The position numbers and the translations under genes were made by a program. The notes beneath the pieces are model-generated. The model was not told where the DNA came from and made no database searches. It saw only the letters and a program-made list of their open reading frames with translations. Shown one piece after another: positions 1 to 11,399 of a stretch of 44,476 nt of DNA (positions are counted from its first letter, which is position 1; every line of letters begins with the position of its first letter). The DNA lies in NCBI GenBank assembly GCA_049999725.1, contig JBNGIS010008875.1, positions 1-44,476 of the forward strand, written 5' to 3'. The stretch comes from Haplomitrium mnioides. Taxonomy: Eukaryota > Marchantiophyta > Haplomitriopsida > Calobryales.

Positions 1-125
1 CTTCGATGTCCCTGCGCTGCTTGACTTCGATATCCAAGCGCGCTTTGTCTTTGATGTCCATGCACGCTTGGACTTCGATGTCCCTGTGCCCCTGACTTCG
101 AAGTCCATGCGTGCATGGACTCTAC
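1..125. repeat. Palindrome array in the intron before the methyltransferase exon (copy A)
   Basis: Four to five degenerate units of about 24-32 bp, each carrying a 'gaTGTCCaTGCrYGc..GGac' core; the clearest is tccatgcgtgcatgga near 105-120. The array ends about 70 bp before the acceptor ttttttcag at 192, so it lies in an intron. The same arrangement recurs at 14745-15060 before the homologous exon of copy X1. Confidence 0.75.
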
Positions 126-192
126 AATGTTTTATTGTTTTAACCTTTCTTTGTTTTTAATTCTCTAATGTTTTTGTTTTGATTTTTTTCAG

Positions 193-1476
193 GGCGACAA
201 AACGTTCAAGCGGCAGCTAGCTAAGAAATTGACAACAGCTGCGAAAGGGAAGAAGAAATCCGAGGTCGAAAAAGCCCCCGAAGAACAAGACCAGCCTCCT
301 ACTTTGGTTTCTTGCCCTCCGGCTTCCTTCTCCACTGCTAGAAGGCCAGAGAGTGGAAAGCACGGCAGCAAATTGGTGCTGCATCTCTGACGGCTGAAGG
401 AGTTGTTAGATAGAGATGAGGAAGATTATGAAGACTTACTTTCCTATGTCGACGGTCTCAACGTGGCATTTTACCAAGTCCATGGGGAGGCCAACGCTCG
501 ACAATTGAAGGGCCTTGTGAAACCTAGATGTTTCACTTTGGCTATTGCTGATATTTCTTAGGGGTATAACTTGAAGGAATGTAAGGATGATGACTCGGAG
601 CCTTTTTTAAAAGATGACATTTTCGACATAGTATCATCTTTTACGGCGATTACTACTTCGGAGTATTGGTCCTTTGTAATTATTCATTCTTCACAGCAGT
701 TTGGCCTCGTTGAGGATGGCCTTTCTGAAATCTGCTGTGCAATTGACCACAGCATCTGGTTAGTTGTTCTCTCATTTTCATTTTTTGATTTCTTTGTTTT
801 TTATTTCTCTTGCATTTCTGTTACAATGTTTGATGTGATTATTTATCTTTTTGCAGGGACAAAAGCAATGTACAACATTCTGGTGGTCCCAAAATCGTAC
901 ATGCCCATGAGTACTGGACAGGGGGCTACTGGACAAAGGAAGAAAAGAGGAGCATGCGCAATTTCAACTTGCAAGCTTCTTCTGTGACCGGACTGCCTCG
1001 GCAACCTATGCGTAGTGTTTTCAGCTGCTCTGCAGTTTCTGCAAAGCTTAAACATCTAGGAGATGATGCTCCTGTGAATGTTTATCAGAAGCCGCAGGCT
1101 CTCTACAATTTTTTCATCGACCATTTATCAACAGAGCAGGATTGGATCCTTGATCTCTGCTCTAAGTCTGGCACAGGCCTTGTTTGTGCTCTTAAGCTGA
1201 TGCAAAATTGCATCACCGTGGAATATGATAGATGTCAGTCTATTTATATTCCACATAGAGTTTTGGAGATGGCTTCCTTGCCATCCGATGTGACGGAGTC
1301 ACAGATAGTTTTTTGCTTACCACAAGGAACTTGTTCCTCCTGGTACTGCAGGTGCTTCTGGTGACTCTGTAGTCATATCAGGGACTGGAAAGTCTTGACA
1401 GGATTCTCAATCGGCTGTAGATGATCAGTTTGTAGATTTAGATGAGACAGTTCCTCCCGAAGAGAAGAGAGCCTGA
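193..1476 (+). pseudogene. Beta-class DNA methyltransferase (N4-C/N6-A type), C-terminal exons, transposon copy A
   Basis: Exon 193-758 starts after acceptor ttttttcag and reads in one frame with two stops (TGA 388-390, TAG 559-561). A 98-bp intron follows, and exon 2 continues in frame from 857. The protein carries a motif-IV-like stretch (IADIS-stop-GYN; X1 has VNIPYEYN), then SFVIIHSSQQ, then GGYWTKEEK, then a motif X-like YQKPQALYNFFI, then motif I-like LDLCSKSGTGLVCALKL with NCITVEYD. The order IV ... X ... I is that of beta-class methyltransferases. The exon-2 frame ends at 1362, but a one-step frame change continues a Ser/Gly- and acid-rich tail (DLDETVPPEEKRA) to a stop at 1474-1476. 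The stop at 559 falls on the motif IV aromatic residue, so the copy should be dead. Target base is unknown. N-terminal exons lie upstream of the window. Confidence 0.72.
759..856 (+). other. Spliceosomal intron of the copy A methyltransferase
   Basis: Donor ctg|gttagt and acceptor ctttttgcag with a T-rich body. Joining 758 to 857 rebuilds codon TGG and keeps the frame open for about 168 further codons, which supports a genuinely spliced eukaryotic gene rather than a bacterial contaminant. Confidence 0.75.
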
Positions 1477-1639
1477 TTACGATTTTGTACACTTTTCATC
1501 ATTAATAAATTTTTTTTTCCAATTGTGACTCTTAAGAATAAGTTGACATAATTAATAGTCTAAGAATGGTTTGAAGGCAATTACTAATCTAACAATGATT
1601 TGGAGTCTTTGCACATTTTTTAATGTCTTTGTGCATTAA

Positions 1640-1940
1640 GGCTTTGTAATTCTTGTTCGGATTTCCCAAGCGCTTATGCTGTGAGGTTGTTGTTTAGAGT
1701 ACCTTCACCCGTTGGTCAAAGGATTCTTGTTCGTCATCTATGCTTGCATAGGCTGCAGGGTTCTTGTTTAGAATCTTAGCGTGTTCTGGCTTTAGGATTC
1801 TAGTTGAAAGTCCAAGCGTGCCTACCTTTATTGTTCTTGTTCAGAGTTTAAGCACGCGTAGGATTTAGGATTCTTGTTCGGAGTCTATGCGTGCATACGC
1901 TTGATGGTTCTTGTTTGGAGTCTATGCTTGCATAGACTTT
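1640..1940. repeat. Tandem palindrome array, ~37-bp period (copy A right flank)
   Basis: About seven units of the form GGTTCTTGTTyGGAGTC followed by TATGCnTGCATAGgcttta. The best cores are tctatgcttgcatagg (1737-1752), ctatgcgtgcata (about 1884) and tctatgcttgcataga (about 1920). The whole block is repeated in inverted orientation at about 44210-44476. Confidence 0.85.
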
Positions 1941-2319
1941 GTTAGCTACGATGCTCAAAGTCAGGTTTAAAGTCTTCTTTCGACTAGACATTTACGTTTT
2001 CCTTTAGTTTCTTTCCACCAAAAGATCTATGTTTTATTTCATTTTTAAGGAATTTAGTTTGTTCAAAATGGTGCCAAGTTTTTTTTTGAATATTTGAATA
2101 GCTAAAATGTTTTTTTTCAAGTTATTTTGTATAAAGAAATATTAAAATATAACCTAAATAGAAAATATGCATTTTTTAATTATAAAAACAATTTTTTTTG
2201 GAAAGAAGATTTTAGTCGTAAATTTGATGTTTTTGAATGCCGAATTTCCAAAAATAAAATTCGACTGCCAAGTGAAACAAGAACTCAGTAGCGGTTCCTG
2301 ATTCAAAGTAGCGGTTGTT
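1677..2319 (+). mobile_element. Right end of DNA transposon copy A (family X)
   Basis: This stretch aligns, with scattered substitutions and small gaps, to the reverse complement of 43840-44476 over its whole length: array, AT-rich subterminal region and terminus. The terminal motif is gaactcagtagcggttcctg (2281-2300) followed by attcaaagtagcggttgtt (2301-2319). Read inward from the end it begins AACAACCGCTACTTTGAA and repeats ACCGCTACT about 20 bp further in. The sequence switches abruptly at 2320 to a truncated copia element. 1477-1640, between gene and array, shows no coding signal. Confidence 0.7.
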
Positions 2320-2329
2320 ACTAGCATTA

Positions 2330-3430
2330 GCTCCCAATTGATCACATAGCCATGCAACGCATGTTGAGGGAAATTGGTCTTTTGACTAGCGATATCCAAG
2401 ACTATTATGAATATGCCAAAATTCCTTAAACAAATACATGTTGATGTGTGCGATCCTATAGACCCACCAATGGGACCATTTGAGTATGTTTTGGTTATCA
2501 TATGCATTTTGTCAAAGTGGTCACAAATCTCTTTGCTTTCTACCCGAAATTTAGTCTTTTCTAGAATTCCGACACATATTCTGAAATTGAAAGCTCAATT
2601 TCTAGATAACCCGATTAGAATTCTAAAAGTAGACAATGCGAGAGAATTTACGTCGAAGACTTTTGATGATTTTTATATGACCACAAGCATAGATATCTAA
2701 TACTTGGTAGCACATGTCTATTTCCAAAATGGCATTGTTGAACGAGTAATACACAACATACAAATGATTGCATGACCCATGCTAATGCAAACCAAATTGC
2801 CGGTTTCAGCTTGGGGTCATGCAATATTATATGTTGCATCACTTTTGAAATATTGGCCATCATCATTTCATTCTTTGATTTCTCACCAGCTTGCCTTTGG
2901 GACTACTCTTGACTAATCTCACCTTTGAGTTTTCGGATGCCAAATCCTTATACCTATTATGGGTCCAAAACGAACTAAGATGGGTCCTCAAAGACATCAA
3001 GGCATGTATATAAAATATGACTCTATTTTGATTATGTGCTATCTAGAACCATCCACAGCATATGTTTTTCAAGCCAAATTTGCAGATTGTTATTTCTATA
3101 AGGACATTTTTCCATCTTTATTTGAGGAACAAAATAAATTATCCTCAATACCAAAAGAATTGCAATGGGTGACATCATTAACTTTATGGAATTATCAAAG
3201 AACTAGATGGTGTGAGGATGAAGTCAAGAGGTCACTATATTTAACTAAAACAGTCAAACAATTGCCAAACTCATTTAATGGGATTGCAAATGTGACTATA
3301 TCACACATACATGCTAAGAATATCCCTGCACGTTTGCAAGAGTTGACAAAACCAGCATATGATCAACCACCAAGGGTAAAGAGAGGACACACTTTAGGTA
3401 CCAAAGACTCTCAACCCTGGTAAGAGTTTT
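2330..3430 (+). pseudogene. copia-1 integrase region
   Basis: Decayed integrase. Recognisable pieces are the QIHVDVCDPIDPP..GPFEYVLVII catalytic-core start, then KVDNAREFTSKTFDDF with the second acidic residue region, then an EYVARRVIH-like stretch decayed to FQNGIVERVIHNIQM (about 2730). The region 2959-3420 is the integrase C-terminal part and linker ending in lysine-rich sequence. Multiple frameshifts and stops (for example TAA at 2698) preclude a product. Confidence 0.75.
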
Positions 3431-3639
3431 GACTCAGAGGATATTATCCTCTATAGATGTGCTATCATCATCTAATGCACCTATACCTCTACCAATTATT
3501 TCTCCTATAGAGATCCTAGAGAATGAAGAAATTTATGTTCACTATATGAATACGAGAACCATTTGGAAGAGAGAGAAAGAGTGTGCAAATAGATGATCAT
3601 TTTTCATATATGACTTCTTAGACTATTTTTGATATTCCC

Positions 3640-4900
3640 CCTTTTCCAATGACTGTTAAAGAGACACAAGACATCCCTGATTGGCCAAAATGGGAAAAAG
3701 CAATGAATTCTGAATTGGATTCTATGTTCCAAAGGAAATTGTTCAAACCTATTGTTCCCACACCTCTTGACACCCACCTTGTAGGTTATTGGTGGATATT
3801 TGTCAAAAAGCAAAATTGCTAAAGGCAAAGTTCTCACATTTAAGACACCTCTTGTAGCCAAAAGCTATACACAGATAAATGAGAGAGACTTTGGTCTCAC
3901 ATATGCCATTGTCATAGATCCTATCACTTATCGGTACCTAGATGGCTTTTCCCCACGGCACAAGCTCATGATTCATCAAATGGATGTAGTGACAACATAC
4001 CTTTATGACATATAAGATACCCAAATTTATATGAGAGCACTATGAGAACTAATTGCCATGAATATCTATCATATTCAGAAGAAGCATGTCTTCTAGGAGA
4101 AACCTCAGAGCCATATATCTACTTCCACACATCATACCACTATGAGGCCCAATGGAGTGAGTACTGAGCATGGATCTATAGTCCTTATAATGCAGATATC
4201 AACGAGTAGGCATTTAGCCCATTCTGTGCATTAATCCATGCCAGTGGCCAAGGATGGATATGCAATCGAGATCATGCGATCTATATTTATACTTAGTCAA
4301 AGTGGTAAAATATGGTATTAGAGATTTCAGGAAGAGATGTTAGCTTTGGGTTTTCACCATGAAGACATTGCGCCATGCTTATTTATTAAACATGCCAACA
4401 ATGAATCTATAATTGTTGCAATGTATGTTGATAATATTAATATTTTTGGTCATAAATCCTTACTTGAGCATATTATTACAATACTTAAGAAAAATTTTGA
4501 CATGAAGGATATTGGCTAGACTATTTATTATTGAGGCCTTCAATTTGAGTACTTAGAAGATGGCATACTTTTGCATCAAGGTACATATACTAAGAAGGTA
4601 CTCAAACGATTTAACATGGATAAATCTCATCCTGCTACATCTTCTATGGAGGTACGCACTTTGGATCGAGATAAAGATATGTTCAGGAAGAGAACCAAAA
4701 AATGATCCCCTACTTGGATCTAAGAAGCCTTATCTCTCAGCCATTGGCGCTCTTATATTTCTTGCCAACCAAACTTGTTCTGATATTTCCTTTTCTGTGA
4801 ACTTGCTTCTAGACATAGTTCACAACCCACTATATGGCATTGGAATAGGATTAAATGTATCTTTTGATACTTATAGGACACCATTGATATAGGACTTTAC
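3640..4900 (+). pseudogene. copia-1 reverse transcriptase
   Basis: Order of landmarks: NSELDSM (about 3705), KSYTQINERDFGLTYA (about 3860), MDVVTTYLYDI (about 3980), and the active-site loop MYVDNINIF (4422-4448). The usual YVDD is YVDN here, so a catalytic aspartate is changed. Numerous stops and frameshifts. The last part (about 4730-4800) holds LSAIGALIFLANQT, the segment leading into RNase H. Confidence 0.8.
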
Positions 4901-5322
4901 TACCCTAGACATACTGATAAGATCCTCACCAATTATGCTCATGCAAGATATCTATCTAATTCAGACGATGCAAAATTGCAAATCGGCCATGTATTTCTAT
5001 GTGGCCTTACTGCTTTATCTTGGAAGAGTATTAAGCAAACACTAACTTGTACCTCTTACAATCATTCAGAGATTATAGTGTTGTATAAGGCTAGTAGGGA
5101 GTGCGATTGGCTTAGGAGGATGATTGATCATATAAGTGTGCATGCTGGTTTGCCTTGTTTGACTAATCCTGTTGTTTTGTCTAAAGATAATTTGGCATGT
5201 GTTGAACAAGTTTCCAAGGGATTTATTAAAGGAGACCATATTAAGCACATTGTGTTGAAGTTCTTCTTTACTTATGACCAGCAAGATGAAACTATTTTTA
5301 TGCAGGTTATTGCAAGAAAATG
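4900..5322 (+). pseudogene. copia-1 RNase H
   Basis: Copia-type RNase H remains: IGHVFLCGLTALSWKSIKQ (from 4981), TSYNHSEIIVLYKASRE (from about 5053), then ECDWLRRMIDHI, DNLACVEQ, and GDHIKHIVLKFFF. One open frame from 4976 to 5322 covers most of the domain; the beginning is in another frame. Confidence 0.8.
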
Positions 5323-5434
5323 ACAATCGAGTTGATTTTTTTACAAAGGCTTTGACTCCAACTCTTCATCGACTCCATTGTGATGGCATTGATCTATGTC
5401 AACTTTCTTAACTCTTGGGTGCTTGATATGATGC

Positions 5435-5435
<1 letters not shown>

Positions 5436-5480
<45 letters not shown>
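5436..5480. repeat. (TTA)n microsatellite
   Basis: An uninterrupted TTA/ATT run of about 15 units in the 3' region of copia-1, between RNase H and the polypurine tract. It yields a spurious poly-leucine reading frame. Confidence 0.95.
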
Positions 5481-5680
5481 TCCATATTATGATTCCTCTA
5501 TGTTTGGCAGATATAGGTGGTTGTACTCTTTCTCTCGCAGAAGTATGAGAGGGTTTGAATGAGGCAACACCATTATCTTGCATAGGAACATCTTAGAGAT
5601 GAGTTGATGGAGTTTGTACACCTAGAGACCTATATCTTATTGCTTTTTTGTAACATTCCTATATTACAACCAAGGGGGAG

Positions 5681-5928
5681 TGTTAAGATATGATGAGTTA
5701 TAGTGTTAAGATAATGCTAAGATCTAAGTTATATTAGTCAAGCTAATAAGAACACTAATCTACCTTCACTAGAAGAACATATGGTTATAACCATATGCTC
5801 AATATATGAGAATAGTAAGTGGTGAGATATGAAGAGATGATAATAAGATGAAATATGTTAGAAAAAGAGATATGAGCTAATGAGAATTCTTACCTTTATA
5901 ATGAATGAATTTTTTTCTTCTTTTAACA
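5681..5928 (+). repeat. 3' LTR of copia-1
   Basis: It begins TGTTAAGATATG directly after the polypurine tract aaccaagggggag (5668-5680) and is proposed to end ..ttttaaca at 5928. X2-like transposon sequence (aacgtagttttcaagctc, compare 37600) resumes immediately after. The length of about 248 bp is close to the 261-bp LTRs of copia-2. The partner LTR is absent, so the 3' edge rests on the junction with family X. Confidence 0.65.
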
Positions 5929-7329
5929 AAAACGTAGTTTTCAAGCTCAAAAACAGAGAAAATGAGGTTATTTTTCCAACAAAAAAAAAACTATGTAATT
6001 TCTTTTAGCTTCATATTTTGTCGTTTAACAAGCTTGATAGAGCAAGAATCAATTTCATTATATGAAATTGAAACATACTTTTACATTTTTCATTGATTAC
6101 ATTTCAAGGCCCGAAAATTGAAATATACGTCAGAATAAGTTATTTTAAAATAAGTTTGGTTGCTCAAACTCTATATACGCATAGACATGGTGCCATTAAA
6201 AACTTATTTTTAAAAACAAAATAGAAAACTTGAGGTAAGAACCTAGGAAGACTAGAAATCAAGGGAATAAGTTTGGAATCCCAAGGCGCAATAACTAACA
6301 AAACCAAACATTGTATAGACTTTAGAGATCTATTTCAAGTTCAAGCAAGAAAGAAGCTTTCTTTTGAAGTTCAAAATCCATACGTGCAAAAGTTAAAGTG
6401 GGTATATTTTAGAAGGTTTCGAAAATTCAAAATCTTTTATAATTCAGAGAATCTTATACGCAAAGGAGTTATTGTTGAGAATAAAAAAAAGCTAGTGACT
6501 TTAGAGATTTAATTCAGAGTCTAAACATGCAAAAAGCTCAAAGTTTTGGACCAGAGTCTCTCAAACAAAAAGTTTTAAGTTCTATAAGAGAGTCTTTGAG
6601 TGGTGTAGAATCTAAGTTCTACACATTACTCTTTGTATATAAAAGGTTTAGGGTTGTATATTAGAGTTAGTACACGTGGAAGGCTTCAACTTCCACACCA
6701 AAGTCTATGTGTGCATAGGAATCTGAGTTCAGCATCTGAGCACTTGGCAACAAAGACTATACTCAACATAGGTTTTAAGTTCTACAATAGAGTCTATGCA
6801 CGCATGAGGTTTTGACTTGCGCATCAAGTCTATGTGCGCATAGGGTTCAGACTTCTAGATCCGAGTCCAGATACGTTTAAGGTTATGTTTTCTGCAACAA
6901 ACTCTAGGCACACTTACGATTTTGTTTTTTGAATCAAAATCTAAGAATAAAAGGGATCAAAGCTCTTAATCAAAGTCAAAGCACACAAAAGGTTTCAAGT
7001 TTTACATCAAATTTCTTGCAAGCAAAGGATTAAGTAGTCAACTTGGGCCAAAACATTAAACTCTTTTGGAAAACAATAAAAAATAAAATAATGCAATTAT
7101 ATTTTGAATCAGAAAACATTTCAGAAACCAAATAAAAATAATAATTAAATGTTTAAGTTTCATTCATGGAAGATCGAAATGAACTTGGAATGTTTTACAC
7201 TAAATTGTTCAACGTGGCATATAAATTCAAGAAATTTCTTGATAACATTGAGGTACTTTATAAAATAATAAACTTATATTACAATGTAAATTGAAGGTAC
7301 ACAATAAACAATGGGGTCCCTAAATGGCT
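5929..7329. repeat. X1 left flank with palindrome array
   Basis: Non-coding flank homologous to 37590-39056. From about 6630 to 6860 it holds degenerate palindromes separated by purine-rich spacers: gtctatgtgtgcatagga (6703-6720), gtctatgcacgcatgagg (about 6792) and gtctatgtgcgcataggg (about 6829). Weaker relatives continue to about 7010. Short open frames here (for example 6273-6512) are unsupported. Confidence 0.65.
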
Positions 7330-10263
7330 TTAGTCATTTGTATCAACTTCTTTGAACTCAACTTCAAAAGATTCATCAAGACTAACATGGTTTGCCTTAG
7401 TGTTAATAACATTGATTGAATCTCTTTCAAACACACAAGGATTGATTGTTTTCTATCTTTCATACTCAAATAGATTTGATTTAATAGTAGCTAGAGTGCT
7501 TTCGTCAATTATTTTTCTTGTGAGAGGAAAATCAAAAGACAAAATCGTGATTTGTGTTACATCAAGTATATATTGCAATGTGTAATTTGGATTTGCATTT
7601 CCTTTTTGTTGTTGCTATTTTTTCTAGAAAGTATTGTCCAAAAAATGCATTATTTGCCTTACAAGCAAACTATTGAACACATACTTGTTTTGAGTTGGAA
7701 GGTTCTTCATTGTTAAATGACAAAACTTTGAGAACTTTGGCAATCCAAAAACGGTCTGCAGACCATTTGGATCGAGTGATGCAATAACACAATCAAATAT
7801 TTTGGCTTTCACCTCATATAGGTTGTCAAATTTGTGTTTATATCTAGTATGATGTGAAATAGTCCTTTCTTGTAGTCTAGATGCTCTATCATAGATTGCT
7901 CGATGTGTAGAAAGTATGTGTTCTACTGAAACATCTTCCTCTAGTTGTTGAGCATCAAACTGAGAACTTAAACAATATTTTGAGAATCATTATAGGTGTT
8001 TGCCAATTGTGAAGGTGGAAAGATGAATTTTGCCTCGACTACTCATTTTTTTCTTTTCAGAATGTAAGCTCCAATCTCTTGTTGGGTAAGGAAAAAGTCA
8101 TTCCACCATTGACTATCAAAATCTATAAAGAACTTGTAACACTTGTCACTTATACTGTTCTTTATTGCAAAGGCTACTTTCCCTACGTCAACTTCTCTTT
8201 CTTCTTTTTGAGATTGTTTGATTTCAGAATATGCCTTTAAAGAAATCAACATTGAACTTAAAATTTCTCTGTCAACTTCATGTAGACACTTGAGCTAACA
8301 AATACCATCGAGAGGTAGCCAAAATTCATATATTGTAAATTGTTTGCTCCAAATCTTTGCTTTTGAATCACTCAACTTGAACTTGAATTGTTGATTAAAG
8401 GTAATATCATATATCTTTTGAACTAGAGAGGGACATTGTTGCAGAAACAATTTGAAATCCCAAGTTTCCATCAGAAGAGTTACTTGTGGTTTAGGATTGT
8501 AAGACAATTCTGATGCCTTGCTAAGACTTGTAATCTTGAAAGCTTTGATATATTTCAATTGTTTCAAGAATATCCTAAACATTTGATAGATTTGATCTTG
8601 AGTATGGCCGACTATGAGAAATCCCTCCTTGATTTTTTAGAAAACATTCTTAGCAATAAGGAGACTATGTTATCCAAATAAGATAGAATTCTTATTCTCT
8701 CATGTTGTATTGTCCAACTGAAGACGCAAAGTGAGAGGCAATGACCATTCAAAGTCATATAATATTCTATTGAGCACCGTAACTGTCAAATTGGAGTTGC
8801 TTCTCAAGTTTTCGTAGGTTAAAAAGACCCTTGAAGAAAGAGCATGATTGAATATTAAGGCACCACCAACATGCATACCCACCAAACAATCTTTATCGAT
8901 GTTTTTTGGTGGTGAAAGCCAATGTAAAATTGCTTTGTTCTTTTGGTCCATTGTATCAATCACAATTCCCAAGATTTTTGACCATCGATATAATAATTTC
9001 TTTGATGGTTTGCAAGTTTTGTTCCTCTCTTTCATTTGTTAGTCACGATGAAGAAACAATTGGCAATTATATTTGACTACATCATCACAAAACACCAAAA
9101 AGATATAAATAATTTAGTGAAATATGTCTTGATGTCTTGAATTTCAAAAGATAGCTTGAAGCACAAAAAATATTCAAAGCAACTTTGACAAATATATTGA
9201 ATAGAAGGGGTAAAAAGTAAAAAAAAACAAGATTAAAAGTCTAGTTTGTAATATTAAAATAAAAGAGAATTAGAACAACATTCACAATAACTAAGTGGCA
9301 TTAAAGAAACAAAGACCGCTTACTTGTCTTTGACTCAAGATGTGCAAGAGTTTCTGAAGGAGAAAAACAAGATATGCGCAATTGGGTGACAAATTGGAAC
9401 TTCTATTTCAATGCTAGCACTGACTCTATGAACACAAAGGAATCAAAGAAACAATGATTGACTCTATGCACACATAGAATTCAGAGAAACAATAATTGAT
9501 TCTATGCACGCATAGAATTGAAGAAATAATAATTGATCATATGCGTGCATATGATCAAAAGCAACAACATCAATATCTTGGCTTTGTTTGACTATTATCA
9601 TGATTGGAATTGAAGAAACAAGAACAGAACCTATGAGCACATAGGGTCACAAATAACATAAACGATTTTTGATTTTTTTTCTAAGGTTGGGCTTTGGATT
9701 GAAAGCAACAATGGCAAAACTCAGTGCAAGCCTATGGTCACAACCAACAATCAGAACAATTTCCTTGCTTTTTTTGACTCTCAACGTGCATTGGATTCAA
9801 ACTAAAAGCAATAGACTCTATGCGAGCATAGGGTCTGTCTTGATAACTCTAATTGCAAAGGTTTTTTCGACTCAAACCTTGTTTGAGAAAAAACTTAACA
9901 AAACCAACATCTTGTTGCACTAAGTTGAGAAAGCTTAACATCTCTAGAACTAAGCTTTGACTCTCGTTAAAAGAGCATCACAATAACCGCAAGTTTCAAA
10001 GGGAAAGAAATTTGCTACCTTTGCCAGATTAACCCTTGATCCCAAGTGCGCATTAGGTTCACTCTTTGATTCTATATGCGTATAGAGTTCAATCCTTGAT
10101 CATATGCACACATTTGGTTCACTTGGTTGATCTTCCTCTATTGATGTATCTTGTTCAACAAATGCCATTTTTTTTCCCAAAACACTATAGCCATCACACT
10201 TGATGCTTTAGGTATTCCAACCTTTACCTCCTCAGAACAACAATTCGAAACTATCTCTAGTTT
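7330..10263 (-). pseudogene. Transposase (GMDQ/LDN/GHTH type), copy X1
   Basis: Read on the minus strand, the core holds GIVIDTMDQKNKAILHW (about 8920-8970), then SNSNLTVTVLNRILYDFEWS, LPLTLRLQLDN (about 8700-8735), a broken ENKNSILFG, IAKNVF, and VGHTQDQIYQMF (8577-8612). This spacing matches the DUF7869-like transposase-related family known to me by its DGMDQ, MDN..REN and GHTHEDVDQ blocks. The C-terminal part continues through EEREVDVGKVAFAIKN and ends DESFEVEFKEVDTND with stop at 7330-7332. Damage: TGA within LDNTT-EN, further stops near 8640-8680, no start ATG (CTAG where X2 has ATG), and loss of about 1.4 kb of N-terminal sequence relative to X2. About 9130-10014 behaves as an intron with a palindrome array; donor aaag|gtagca. 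Confidence 0.72.
9400..9840. repeat. Palindrome array in the X1 transposase intron
   Basis: Core palindromes are spaced about 35-50 bp: ctatgcacacatag (about 9463), ctatgcacgcatag (about 9501), a 22-bp palindrome with 10-bp perfect arms at 9535-9556, and ctatgcgagcatag (about 9818). The same position in X2 (41140-41400) holds a similar, more decayed array. Confidence 0.75.
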
Positions 10264-10804
10264 CTAGCCAAAAGTAACACTTTTTTGCGAATATGAATCA
10301 TGAAGTTCTAACCTCATCTTGTATTTGAACACTTCAACCATTTAAAAATAATAATGAAAAAAATAAGAAAATTGAAGGAATTATTTTAACAAATATTCCT
10401 AGTTCATGCTGGTATACTCAAGATATGTGTGTTTTGAAGAAAATTTCAAAAAATAACAAATAATGATATTTTGTGAAAGAAATGAAAAAAAAAAGAAATT
10501 GGAAAGATGAAAACAAGCAATGTTTTATATACTAGCTTAATTTTGCATCATGCAAACCTACGTATCCAGAGCTCCGTGAATTATTTTTAGCAAGAAAATG
10601 CGTTTTTTGAAATTCAGGTATAAAAGAATCGACAATTGAAAGTTTCTTTCCATTGTCGCAAGTTCACTTTCTAGTTTTTGTTTTCTTGTTGTGGTTGTTT
10701 TTGCCTTTTCTTGTGATTTGGTTGTTTGGTGCCTTCTATTCTTTGTGAAATTTTTATCGGGTATTTTTTCCTTCTCATTTTCACTCTTTTACATATAAGA
10801 GAAA
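10264..10804. promoter_or_regulatory. Divergent promoter of X1 (transposase minus, methyltransferase gene plus)
   Basis: Two oppositely facing TATA boxes lie about 90 bp apart: minus-strand tatataaaa (plus coordinates about 10523-10531) and plus-strand tataaaag (10619-10626). Both, and the intervening sequence with gcaagaaaatg and ccattgtc blocks, are conserved in X2 (about 43488-43497 and 43584-43590). The region separates the transposase start from the plus-strand gene start, so it most simply serves both genes. Confidence 0.65.
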
Positions 10805-11156
10805 ATTGCAAATTAGGCTAATGTTCCAAAACCGGCTCAACCAAAGCCTTATCGGTATGCCAACATGTTGAAGACTCTTGAGCATAAACTAGCCAACAAA
10901 TGGCTAGTTTGTTGGAGAACCATCGAAAACATCAATCATCACCTTTATCTTTCTCAAGGTGAAAGTGAAAAATTCAACATGGGCCTTTTGGTCCAAGTTA
11001 CTATGATTTGTAAGGGGCACAAAGCCCACATTAGGCTACTTGTGCAGTTAAAAAATACAATCACCCTATTCAAGAAGTCGTCCAAGAAATTTTGCTTCAA
11101 TAAAATGAAACTAAAAGATCCGTTCACCAACAATCTACATGAGGCCTACAACGATG
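10805..11156 (+). pseudogene. First exon of the plus-strand family X gene (copy X1)
   Basis: The open frame reads VPKPAQPKPYRYANMLKTLE, then KLANKWLVCWRTIENINHH and on to NNLHEAYND, ending at donor gatg|gtaagg (11157). X2 has the matching start, beginning MVYQAIAPKPTQ at 43771, where X1 has ATTG instead of ATG. That shows the original start and its loss here. I recognise no domain; the residue mix is basic and it may be a DNA- or protein-binding N-terminus. It lies about 180 bp downstream of the plus-strand TATA box and most likely belongs to the same transcript as the methyltransferase exons, which is an inference. Confidence 0.55.
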
Positions 11157-11214
11157 GTAAGGTAATATCTTGTAGATATTTTTTTTCTATTTAATGTATA
11201 CTTTTATATTGCAT

Positions 11215-11360
11215 ATCATCATCCATGTGCGCATGGATTCCACAGTTCTTGCGCAACTAGACTCTCGGTCCATACGAGTATAGACTAGAGTACAAGCACA
11301 CAAACAATCTAAACAAGTTGCACCATTGGACCCAATACTTGCATGGACACTAGTCGGTGG
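11215..11360. repeat. Palindrome array in the first intron of the plus-strand gene
   Basis: Degenerate cores catgtgcgcatg (about 11223), tccatacgagtatagac (about 11269) and cttgcatggac (about 11338) sit directly after the exon-1 donor. Placement inside an intron parallels the array at 14745-15060. Confidence 0.55.
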
Positions 11361-11399
11361 ATCTAAGTCCTTACAAGGATTGTTGATAAGTATTTGTGA

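Larger units (their letters stand above)
2320..5928 (+). mobile_element. 5'-truncated Ty1/copia retrotransposon (copia-1)
   Basis: Order on the plus strand: integrase, reverse transcriptase, RNase H, polypurine tract, 3' LTR, which is copia order. The 5' LTR, gag and protease are missing; the element starts abruptly in the integrase region right at the end of copy A. It is clearly related to the longer element at 20112-28314 (parallel integrase, RT and RNase H blocks, same polypurine tract aaccaagggggag). It was probably inserted into the left end of X1, because X1 sequence resumes at 5929. Confidence 0.85.

Noticed and set aside
1640-1940. CRISPR array
   Set aside because: Units are palindromic cores with imperfect, similar spacers of variable length in plant transposon DNA; repeats are not uniform, spacers are not unique and no cas genes exist.
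2154-2507. Minus-strand 117-codon frame
   Set aside because: It crosses the junction between the transposon end and the copia fragment, so it cannot be one gene.
5380-5562. Leucine-rich membrane protein
   Set aside because: The leucines come from a (TTA)n microsatellite in the 3' region of a copia element.
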